A DNA stretch of 64,000 nucleotides. Source: Takakia lepidozioides (taxonomy: Eukaryota; Streptophyta; Takakiopsida; Takakiales; Takakiaceae). The stretch is from assembly GCA_030704615.1 (NCBI GenBank), contig CM060732.1:18290001-18354000 (forward strand), written 5' to 3'. The notes under the pieces were generated by a model. It saw only the letters and a program-made list of their open reading frames with translations. It was not told the DNA's origin and searched no databases. This document shows, piece by piece, positions 34,001-46,000 of the stretch; position 1 is the first letter of the stretch; each line of letters starts with the position of its first letter. The translations under genes were made by a program, and so were the position numbers.

Positions 34001-37000
34001 CTTAGCAAGACCTGCAACGTAGTGGAATCCTATCACTGTTATAGGTGTCATGGGAGATGCAAGGGACGCATACAACAAGAGAAAGCAAACTGGGGTATCC
34101 CAACCTCAGAAATTACTGAGATAGAGGGAGAGAGGGAGAGAGAGAATGTAATCACAAGACCTTGGTTGCCGTAGCCTAGGGGGAGAGAGAGAGAGAGATT
34201 GTACTCATAAGACGTTGTTTGCCGTAGCCTTGTGGCAATTGACCCCGCGCCCAGTTTGAGCGGGAACAAAAGGGACAGAACCAACCTCTGTCAGGGGCTG
34301 ACGTTGGTAGTAAGACTTACCTCCATATAAAATTAATCCGGGTTTTCCAGATATCCTCTAGAAATCCCTTCACACAAGCATCAATCTGCTGTGTGTGATT
34401 TGCCCAAAAACTAGGCCTCAGGAGGGCCTGGGCTTTTGGCTCAGCCTCGAGACTTTCAAAGTTGGTAAACAGGGGTACAGGCACAATTCCCTTAATAGAT
34501 TTGAAGAGAGCGTCTCTTTAATGAGAGAACCCCGGACAGTGCATCAGAAAATGAATACTGTCTTCAGATTGCCCACACAACGGGCAATCGCACTCTCCCT
34601 TTCCTCTCTGCTTCTGTTTGCTGTTCAAAGGTAGGCTTCCTGCCCTGAGTTTAAATTTCAGTCTAGTGCGGAGAGTGGGTAGACCCTTGAGGTCATCCAA
34701 GATGTCCTCCCCTATGTCACAGACTGGAAACAGGTTCAGGGAAGTTTTCTGCCTAACTTCATTTTCATCAGACAATCTCATGGCAACAGACATGGCTTTG
34801 GACACTACAGCCTCTAAGTCAGATTTATCCAGCAGGGTCAAGACTTGCGGATCCAGGTCCAGGTCCTTGAGAATCTCTTCTACTCTCTTCTGCCAGGACT
34901 TAGCCTGTTTGACAGGGCGGTCCTGTTTCCAAGATACAGAGTCGATTAACTTAGGATATCTGGTGTTGGGCATATGTTGCAGCTGACCCCACCATCTGAC
35001 CTTGAATTCATCTCGTCGGGAGCTTAAGGACGGAATGCCAAACTCACCCCGAACAGCCACATTGGCTGTTTTGGAGCATGCTGACATAAACTCCTTAAGC
35101 ACCCCCACTTGAATGGATTCTAGAGACTTAGCCTGGTTGGAGTTATCAACCCGTATTGCAGATCCGTACTCCAAGGCAGGTCTAATAACGCGACAAAGCA
35201 TGGTTTTCTTAACCTCAGAGTTGACCCCTCTGCAGTGGAAAAATTTAGTGAGCCCCAGAGCTTTGCCCTTGCCAGTTTGAACAACTTTCCGGATATGTGC
35301 ATCCCAATTACAACTGGAGGAGAACTCAACGCCCAGGTAAGTGTAGGAAGGGAGGACCGGGATCTCTTGGCTACCCCACTGCCACTTAAGATCACTTCCT
35401 CCCTCTCCTCTGTCGTTGAATGCTACCACTGCACATTTGCTGACATTAGCCTCTAGCCCCCAAAGATCAAAGTATCTCTTCGCGCAATCAATCAACTCCT
35501 GGAGATTGGTTGGAGTCTCCCCTATGCCTGCGAAGTCATCCGCAAACATAAGGGCTGGTATGGTGGTATCACCCACCCTTAACCCAAATCCCTCACTTTC
35601 CACATCCTCGAGGAGTTGATTGATGAAAACATTGAAGAGCAGAGGGGAGAGAGTACATCCTTGAGCTACACCTTGGTCTATGTCAAAGAAGTTGGACTTC
35701 TGTCCGTTAACAGTGACACAGCTTTTGGTGTGAGCATACAAGTTGTGGACAACTCTCCACATCTTTCCCTTGATCCCACAAGACCATAGGCGGAACCATA
35801 GGCCATCTCTCCACACAGTGTCATAAGCCTTTTTGACATCCAGGAAAAAAACATAAGTGGGTTTCCCTTCTTTTTTCCTTCCCTGGATAATCTGGCTTAG
35901 AGTGAAGATATGATCCACACAGCCCCTGTTTCGCCGAAAGCCAGCTTGGCCTTCGTGGAAACAACCTCTAGACTCCAGATCAACCTCGAGACGAGTACTT
36001 AAAATAATAGTTTTTTATTTGACCTTGCCGTTTTTGGACATTCCAGATCATGTAATGCGGCGAAGATATGTCGTCAGTAACAAGTCCGCTCATGGTTTTT
36101 TAGATCCGCTCATGGAAATAAGTGACCGTGCAACGGGAAAGCGTGATGCCACGGTAGTTCCCCGGTTCTTCTCTGTCACCCTTCTTGTATAGATTGACAA
36201 TGACCCCCTGTCGCCAGCGAAAGGGGATCATTTCAGTCTTCCAGATAAGGTTAAAGAGGAGAACTAGGGCCTTTATCATGGGATCGCCACCGTGCTTGAT
36301 AAGCTCGTTGACAATACCATCAGGTCCACCAGCTTTATATCCATTTAAATGTTCAATTGCTTCCACAATCTCAGAAGAACTAATGGGAGCGTTATAAGCC
36401 ATTGAAATATACTCCAGTTCATCAGGGCTGTTTTGAATCATAGGAACAGTTTTTCCAACTGTGTCCCTTCATTCAGCAGAAGACCCCTCACTGTTAGACC
36501 TAGAAGTTCTGCCAAGGATACTGTAGTGAGTTTCAAAGGTTTTGACAATGTCAATCGATGAAGTCACCACTGCACCTTTAGTAGTCTTCAGCGCTTGTAC
36601 TTGCTGACCGTTTTTCGGCTTGTACAAACGTTGAAGGGCCAACCAGAATTTCTTGTCATTACCACCATGGTGGTTTGAGTTTATTTCACTGTATAACTTG
36701 TCCCAGTATAATTTCTTCTGAGACCTAACAAGCTGATTGATATCTTTACGGAGCTGGTAGTACCTCGCCCACAATTCTCTGTTGGTTTCCAAATTGCAGC
36801 ACTCTTTATACAGGGCTCGTCTCTCAGCTATCTTGAGTTTAATCTCATTAGTCCACCAATTAACTGCTCTACCGCAGACAATTAGTTTCCTCCCAATGAT
36901 CTTGTCAGCCACGGAGGAAACGAAACTCTCCCAAGAGTCCACTGCTCTTTCGACTTCATTTCTTGCGTTAACAGAGCGTGACTGAAGTTCTTGGAGCGAT

Positions 37001-40000
37001 TGGACAAAATGAGGGAGAGCCTCTTGCAAGGCCTGGACGTACTCAGCCTTGACCTCCTCATTGTGGAATTTTTCTATGCGCCACTTCCGAATCGAACGTT
37101 TCACAATCTCTTCGTGGTGGGAAAACACCTTTTGATCTCAGTCCAAACCAGGAAGTGGTCAGAGGTACCAATATCAGTTCTGTCGATCAACACATTGGCA
37201 CACTGGGGGAACAAAATTTTGTCCATTATGATATAGTCCACAATGGAACGTTCCCCAGTTTGGGGTTTCTCACGAGTCCACTGCACTTGGTCACCTCTTG
37301 TCCTGTTATTCAAGGTCAAAAGCTGAAGCTCTTCTAGACAGTTAATTAACCGTCTGCCATTAGAATTCAGCTCGTCCTCACCAAAAGGTCCAATGATATC
37401 GTCCTGATGGATCCCTTTGCCCACCCGGGCATTGAAGTCCCCCAATAGTACCACCTGACCTTTGGCAAGGAACGAAGCACAGTCCAGCTTTACATCTTCG
37501 AAGGCCTTGTCTGCGTCAGCACTAAGGGTCCCCTCTGTGGGCATGTAAACACAACCAACAAAGAGGTCCTTTGTACTCATGCCGCACTTCAAGTTCAGTT
37601 TTAGCCAGATACTATGCTCGTACCTCAAACCCTTGTTGATAATTTCACAATTGTCAAACAAGAAATCACGGACAAAGAATCCGACCCCTTTTTGACCGCG
37701 TTTGGCAGAGGCTGCCTTGAGAGTACACATCTTACCTGCCCATTTATAACCAATGACATCTCCAACCAGTTTATCCGATGTTTCCCATGTTTCTTGCCCA
37801 GCACAGATATGAATATCATTAGTCCGAAGAACTTGTCCCACTTCAAGTTGTTTCCTTTGGTTGGTCAACCCTGAGAAGTTGAAAGTGGCCAGCCGCAAGC
37901 CAGCCCTTTGCGTGTGAATTGTTTGTCGTCTAGGTAGCTTGTGATTGCTCCTGGACGGCCAACCGTTCTGCAAAGGGGGGACAGTTACCCCGTGTGTAGA
38001 TTTTGCTCGTCTTGTGTAAACTTTGAGAATTGGTAAACCATTCAGGGTACCAAATCTTTCAGTTACACGACGCACAGGCTCCGCACACATAGGGGCAGAT
38101 TGTCCGTCAGACTGCTTGGGGACAATTACCCTGTGTATAGATTTTGCTCGTCTTGTGTAGACTTTGAGGATTGGTAAACCATTTAGAGTACCAAATCCTT
38201 CAGTTACACGACGTTCAGGCTCTGCACACTTAGGGACAGATTGTCCATCTGACGGCTTGGGGACAATTACCCCGTGTATAGAATTTGTTCGTCTTGTGTA
38301 AACCTTGAGGATTGGTAAACCATTCAGAGTACCAAATCCTTCAGATTCAGGATGTTCAGGTTCCGTACACTTAGGGGCATCTTGTCCTTCTGGCTGTTTG
38401 GATTCAACCTCATCCAGAGCATCAAACCGATTAGAAACTCTCAAGTTGAAGTTGTTGCCCTTGGTTGTCTTAGAGCGCCCCATTGAATCACCAATGTCTA
38501 AGACCGCTCTCCAGCCAGTCAAGGGACGAACTTCTTTGAGATTGAATTGATGCGGGACTCTATTAGAAGCACTTTTGGTCATTGCAACCTTCAACGTACC
38601 CCTGTTATCAAGTCTCGAGATGGTACCATTAGCCATGAAATCCAAGCCTAAGCTAGAGCATGTAGTTTTAAAGGACACATCGTCCATCCTGGGATTCACC
38701 CCAAAAACTACACATGAAACCCTAGATTTGGCATAAGTAACCAATTCCCAGGGATCACCCTGAGGAGTGTTGATGTTGATAGGAGCTATATTTTTGATTG
38801 TTTTCGCAGGCCATAAGTTTAAGCACAGGAACCAACCCGAGCCCAAGTGCCGAGTATGCTAGACAGAGCATACGACTGCCCAATTTGGGCGGAGGGGCTG
38901 CCCCCAAGCGGTAGGAGTCTGCTTGTTACCATTCAGAGATCAGACTCCAGGGAGTTGCAGGGAATGGCCCGTGTAGGCATATTCTAAAGAGGGAAAGGCC
39001 CCAAGCTTTCCAACTAAATCCAATGCACTACCTTACCTGAAGCAAAGCGCTTCAGGTCGAAACAAACAAGGACACGAGGTCACAAGGCCGGCATTTAGTC
39101 ACAGAGACATTAATGTACTCCCGTTTCAAGTCCACCCAATGTCAATAGGCTTCCTAGAGGACAGGGAGAAAAGAGAGAGAGAGAGAAAGACTCTTTGCAG
39201 AGATAGATTGTACTTGAGGGAGGGTGCCTTACATACGAAGGAATCAAGGCAACAACACCTTAATTCACCTTCAGCACTGTGTATCTATGAGACTTGAGAG
39301 CAATAGAGTGAAGGTCTGTCAACTTATGGAATGAAGATCACAGACTCTATTTAGAGTGGGATACACCTAGACAATAACTCTTGAAAGATTGGGAAAAACA
39401 GACATCACTAACCGTGCATCCCAAGGGCCTGGGACAGCCTTCAAAGAACATGAGGTTTTTAGTATTTTGTTTGCCTGCCTGGCCTGCACTGCCATGCTCC
39501 TCCACAAATTTTTCGATGTGAAAGAGCTCACAATGCCCCGCTTTCGGCACTACAAGGTTATCAGGAGAAGGAACCACCTGCCACCATTACCAAGGACTTT
39601 ATGTCAGAAAGTATATTGTACCATTTCTATCTCAAGCAGTATGCACATAACCTCAAGAGTGGACTCAAATACTACAAGACAGTTCAGAACTACAGAAGCC
39701 CCTCCTAGATAGAAGACGTGGTATAGTGGGCTGGAGTAAGACTGACCTGGGCACCCGTACAGCGTGCAATTCGCTCCAGAAGAGGCCTCTTAACATTCAG
39801 AACTAGTGATATTTCCTTGGCCAACAAACGTTCCTGGGCAAAACCTGATACAGTCTTCTCAACCAGAAGAACATTGGGATGGTGAGCTTCGATTCGGGCA
39901 ACTGTCATGCTGAGGTGGTCTCTCTCCTGCAACAGCACGTTACAGATATGATCAGGACTTCCACTCCATCTACCAGAAAAAATAATAAACAATGTTGAGA

Positions 40001-43000
40001 AACAACTAGCTAAGGATGAGGGAATTGAGAGGCCTAACCAAACACAGTACTTAAGAGCTCCTACAACCAACCGATTACTCGTTCATTTTGATCCAATTGC
40101 AAAACCAGTGACCCAAGATAGATTATAGCAAACCAAAGTGTCTCCATGCAACAGCCACTAGACATGGATAGCAGAGAAACCATGAGGCCAGAGAAAATCT
40201 AATCCAGATCCATGTCTAACTTCATTTTCATCAGACAATCTCATGGCAACAGACATGGCTTTGGACACTACAGCCTCTAAGTCAGATTTATCCAGCAGGG
40301 TCAAGACTTGCGGATCCAGGTCCAGGTCCTTGAGAATCTCTTCTACTCTCTTCTGCCAGGACTTAGCCTGTTTGACAGGGCGGTCCTGTTTCCAAGATAC
40401 AGAGTCGATTAACTTAGGATATCTGGTGTTGGGCATATGTTGCAGCTGACCCCACCATCTGACCTTGAATTCATCTCGTCGGGAGCTTAAGGACGGAATG
40501 CCAAACTCACCCCGAACAGCCACATTGGCTGTTTTGGAGCATGCTGACATACACTCCTTAAGCACCCCCACTTGAATGGATTCTAGAGACTTACCCTGGT
40601 TGGAGTTATCAACCCATATTGCAGATCCGTACTCCAAGGCAGGTCTAATAACGCGACAAAGCATGGTTTTCTTAACCTCAGAGTTGACCCCTCTGCAGTG
40701 GAAAAATTTAGTGAGCCCCAGAGCTTTGCCCTTGCCAGTTTGAACAACTTTCCGGATATGTGCATCCCAATTACAACTGGAGGAGAACTCAACGCCCAGG
40801 TAAGTGTAGGAAGGGAGGACCGGGATCTCTTGGCTACCCCACTGCCACTTAAGATCACTTCCTCCCTCTCCTCTGTCGTTGAATGCTACCACTGCACATT
40901 TGCTGACATTAGCCTCTAGCCCCCAAAGATCAAAGTATCTCTTCGCGCAATCAATCAACTCCTGGAGATTGGTTGGAGTCTCCCCTATGCCTGCGAAGTC
41001 ATCCGCAAACATAAGGGCTGGTATGGTGGTATCACCCACCCTTAACCCAAATCCCTCACTTTCCACATCCTCGAGGAGTTGATTGATGAAAACATTGAAG
41101 AGCAGAGGGGAGAGAGTACATCCTTGAGCTACACCTTGGTCTATGTCAAAGAAGTTGGACTTCTGTCCGTTAACAGTGACACAGCTTTTGGTGTGAGCAT
41201 ACAAGTTGTGGACAACTCTCCACATCTTTCCCTTGATCCCACAAGACCATAGGCGGAACCATAGGCCATCTCTCCACACAGTGTCATAAGCCTTTTTGAC
41301 ATCCAGGAAAAAAACATAAGTGGGTTTCCCTTCTTTTTTCCTTCCCTGGATAATCTGGCTTAGAGTGAAGATATGATCCACACAGCCCCTGTTTCGCCGA
41401 AAGCCAGCTTGGCCTTCGTGGAAACAACCTCTAGACTCCAGATCAACCTCGAGACGAGTACTTATAACTCTGCAGAATGTCTTGCCAACAGCATTGAGGA
41501 GCGTGATGCCACGGTAGTTCCCCGGTTCTTCTCTGTCACCCTTCTTGTATAGATTGACAATGACCCCTGTCGCCAGCGAAAGGGGATCATTTCAGTCTTC
41601 CAGATAAGGTTAAAGAGGAGAACTAGGGCCTTTATCATGGGATCGCCACCGTGCTTGATAAGCTCGTTGACAATACCATCAGGTCCACCAGCTTTATATC
41701 CATTTAAATGTTCAATTGCTTCCACAATCTCAGAAGAACTAATGGGAGCGTTATAAGCCATTGAAATATACTCCAGTTCATCAGGGCTGTTTTGAATCAT
41801 AGGAACAGTTTTTCCAACTGTGTCCCTCCATTCAGCAGAAGACCCCTCACTGTTAGACCTAGAAGTTCTGCCAAGGATACTGTAGTGAGTTTCAAAGGTT
41901 TTGACAATGTCAACCGATGAAGTCACCACTGCACCTTTAGTAGTCTTCAGCGCTTACTTGCTGACCGTTTTTCGGCTTGTACAAACGTTGAAGGGCCAAC
42001 CAGAATTTCTTGTCATTACCACCATGGTGGTTTGAGTTTATTTCACTGTATAACTTGTCCCAGTATAACTTGTCCCAGCAAGGCCTGGACGTACTCAGCC
42101 TTGACCTCCTCATTATGGAATTTTTCTATGCGCCACTTCCGAATCGAACGTTTCACAGATCTCTTGGTGTTGGGAAAACACCTTTTGATCTCAATCCAAA
42201 CCAGGAAGTGAGAGAGTGAGAGCAGAACGGGTACAGATTACGTAGAGACTACCATACCTGCTGCAGTAAAGTGTCAAGGGAGGAGAGTTGATTGGAAACT
42301 CGCTGGTACTCCAATGCCCCGCCCAGAAGCAGAAGTCGAGGATTCTTGAAACGAGTAGTCATACGTCTATGGGCCACATTCTTTCGACACACGACTCCCT
42401 TCACAACCACGCTGTCCATGCCCAAATGATACACCACAAAAAAAACCCCACATCTTACCAAAATGTAACAACCAATGATGCTCTCTCTCTCTCTCTCTGT
42501 CTCTCTCTCTGTCTCTCTCTCTTTAATCTTGTCAGATGGTGGGGTCAGCTGCAACATATGCCCAACACCAGATATCCTAAGTTAATCGACTCTGTATCTT
42601 GGAAACAGGACCGCCCTGTCAAACAGGCTAAGTCCTGGCAGAAGAGAGTAGAGAGATTCTCAAGGACCTGGACCTGGATCCGCAAGTCTTGACCCTGCTG
42701 GATAAATCTGACTTAGAGGCTGTAGTGTCCTCAGCCATGTCTGTTGCCATGAGATTGTCTGACGAAAATGAAGTTCGGCAGAAAACTTCCCTGAACTTGT
42801 TTCCAGTCAGTGACATGGGGGAGGACATCTTGGATGACCTCAAGGGTCTACCCACTCTTGGCACTAGACTGAAATTTAAACTCAGGGCAGGAAGCCTACC
42901 TTTGAACAGCAAACAGAAGCAGAGAGGAAAGGGAGAGTGCAATTGCCCGTTGTGTGGGCAATCTGAAGACAGTATTCATTTTCTGATACACTGTCCGGGG

Positions 43001-46000
43001 TTCTCTCACCAAAGAGACGCTCTCTTCAAATCTATTAAGGGAATTGTGCCTGTACCCCTGTTTACCAACTTTGAAAGTCTCGAGGCTGAGCCAAAAGCCC
43101 AGGCCCTCCTGAGGCCTAGTTTTTGGGCAAATCACACACTGCAGATTGATGCTTGTGTGAAGGGATTTCTAGAGGATATCTGGAAAACCCGGATTAATTT
43201 TATATGGAGGTAAGTCTTACTACCAACGTCAGCCCCTGACAGAGGTAGGTTCTGTCCCTTTTGTTCCCGCTCAAACTGGGCGCGGGGTCAATGGACACAA
43301 GGCTACGGCAAACAACGTCTTATGAGTACAATCTCTCTTTAATCTTGGGATATTTCAGGTGGAATAAAGTGAATTTTTCCTGTGGATGTCCTTGAACTGA
43401 CAAGTAGACACTTGCTGCAAAATTCACTCCCCGAATAGGGCCTTGTGGGATTTATTGAGTGCCCATGTGCTGGTTTACAATTAGGGTTTCAGAACCCTAA
43501 CCCTGAAATTTAGTACAAAAGTTGCTGGAGTACGGATAGCGGCTACCTGAAACTAGAGGCAAAGTGTCGGGCACACAGCTCACCAAGCTTTGCCTTCAAG
43601 AGATTTTCGACAGGGCTGCGGCCAACACGGTTTAAGCGCAACCTTGCCTTCATTGTGTTGGTCGAGCTTCCTATGCAGTTATAGGGAAGCCATGGCTCAT
43701 TTGTTGACATGAACAGGAAGTTACACCCAGCCCTTACCTGTGTTTTGCAATTACTTCTTGTTGCGTGAACGGATATGCGCAACGTCACAGACTGGTCTGC
43801 CTCAAACTTTCAAGATTCTGTGCCTTTATTATTACCCTTGCAATCTTTCACTTGCTGAGATCTGCATGTTGGACAGCGATAGCAGGCGTGAAGACCTGGT
43901 ACTCACCTCGTGCATCCTCACTAACATGCAATCTGTGGATGTGGTGGTTTCTGGGACGGGTGCAGGTGAGGGTCCCTCACCTTTCATGGGTCTCTAAGCT
44001 ACATGTGTAAGTCTTGCTACAAAGTACATTGGATAGATGATGGAAATCGCCTATCGCATGAGGCAGCCACTGCCTGGTACAACGCCTGACGACAGCCTCA
44101 TGTTTCTGTGAGGGAAGTATTTAAAGGAAGTAATCTACCCTTGGGATCTGATACCAGAGGGTTCTGAAGACCCGTCTTGACTTGGATCAATCTCAGTTTA
44201 CAGCCCAGCAGAGTGATTTCATTTTAAATACTGTGCTTGTTTCCTTTCAAGACATGACAGTACACCCCATTCGGGCTATGGTGGAAAGACTTCGATTTGT
44301 CTCAGTTTTGAGACATGTGATTTGTATTTGTCTTGACGCTATTTTGATGAAACCGAATTATCATACAGAAGTACATCAGACATTTACTGTGGGCAGAGAT
44401 CTCTATGGTTTTCAGCAAGCACTTGTTTGCTTAAGTAAAGGCTAAAGCTGACTTGGAGGTCACTGACCTACACTCCACATGCTAAAAAGCACAAAATTCG
44501 GTTTTCTGGCAATCCCAGTATGATGTCTGTCACTATGAAGAAAGGTGATTTTCTTAAGGGTTTCTAACAAACCCCAGGTCCCACCCCAATCACCCAAAAG
44601 TGTGAAACAACTCATGAGAAAGACTGTGGTTTAGGAGAAGGGTGATGGTGCCTTGCATGGAAGGCTGTTTTGTCCTTGTATTTTTTTTTTAAACTTTCTG
44701 ATCTGGTCAAGTCCTGACAGATCCTTCCTTGTCATGACGAGACAACCCCTACCTCTCTCTTGTTTGTCCCACAAGGCTACGGCAAACAACATCTTATGAG
44801 TACATTATTTTGTTTGTCCCACTACCAGAGTGAGCCCCTCACGAAGGTCGTCTCTGTTTTCTTTTGTTCCGCCCAAACTGGGCACGGGGTCTATGGACCA
44901 CGCCTTATGAGTACAATCTCACTTTTCTGTTTGTTCCATTAGCTCTTTGAGCTTCCGGTGGACTTGGAAGTATCTTTCTTTCTTCCAATAAAATTGTCTC
45001 TCCCCATACAACACTGGAGGACACACAAGGAAGGCCATCAAGGACCTCATATTCATGTAGTACGCTCAAACCAAACCAAACTGAACAACAACAGTCAAAT
45101 CCTACCTGTCCTTGCGCCTGCCTGAAGCTACACACTTCACCTTCACATAGCCTCCTGGGTCCATTCCCCCTCCTCTGTTGGTGTCAGGCTTAACCATATT
45201 TGCTGCTTGCAAAGCCAACGTACTAATAATCTCCAACCAGCTATCCATGTCACCTTCTTCCCCAACCTGCAATAAGTGTTGTCAGCAAAAAGCCTCACAT
45301 ACTGCAAGCAAGGATAAGCTTCTGGCCTTGACGTTTGCCTGGTCAACTGGGAGCCTGGATATGGCATTCAGGGTGAGTGGTGAGCTGCAGCCCTAATCAC
45401 AGCTACACAATCTTAAAACAGCCTACTAACATGCAAGACGAAAGAAGATACCTGCACGTCCTCCCCATTGAGCAGCTGGACGACGAGGGCCCGAAAGTGG
45501 CCATCAACCATAGCCCGCATGGCCTTGCGATGCTCCTCTGAAGCTGCCTTCTCCCTGCTTCGGTATTCGCTGCTGCTAACACTGCCTGGCGAGCGTGGCA
45601 ATCCCCACCCCCCTTCATCATCGTCATCATCATAATCGACCTGGCTCCAGCAAAATCAAAAGCATCAGTTTGCTGTTGGACTATGACACATATAATTTGG
45701 TGCCATGGCTTTCATCAATTTTCGTCCAAGTGCTGCAGGTTTCTAAGTTCTACACAATGAGTTCTTGCCTACTTTTTCATTTCCTCTATCAGCCTCGTGA
45801 CAGTTATGACCTCATAAAACCCAGTTGTCAGGCTCCACCAAAACAATCTAGCCAATCTTGTACCTACTGAAAATTCTATCAGCATCAAAGTTGTTGATAG
45901 GGGATATAGGTGAACACATATTTGATGCAGCAGTAATTGTAAGCTGTAGCAGTAGTCTTCATCAGCACTTGGCAAGAGCATCACAAACACAAGAATGAAC

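Larger units (their letters stand above)
34199..39160 (-). mobile_element. LINE-A, near full-length non-LTR retrotransposon
   Basis: About 4.96 kb in FAB1 intron 8, same strand as FAB1. In element order: 5' leader (about 39160-38847); one large ORF from 38846 with three 47-residue repeats, an AP-type endonuclease and, after a one-base frameshift near 37107, a linker; reverse transcriptase and a CCHC-like knuckle; then a short 3' UTR ending ATGAGTACAA at 34199. There is no poly-A tail. GA-rich tracts lie at both ends (34181-34198 and about 39162-39189), consistent with target duplication in a microsatellite. It is unlike the L1- and RTE-type LINEs usual in seed plants; its exact clade needs a phylogeny. 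Confidence 0.9.

Noticed and set aside
34199..43331. Reading the three large LINE-A copies as host genes
   Set aside because: Copies are near-identical, carry endonuclease and RT domains, target duplications and disabling mutations, and sit inside FAB1 introns.
44182..44560. Apparent coding stretch with faint resemblance to an Argonaute PAZ-side segment
   Set aside because: Frame broken by stops, no splice-consistent model, resemblance limited to a few residues; left as intron sequence.
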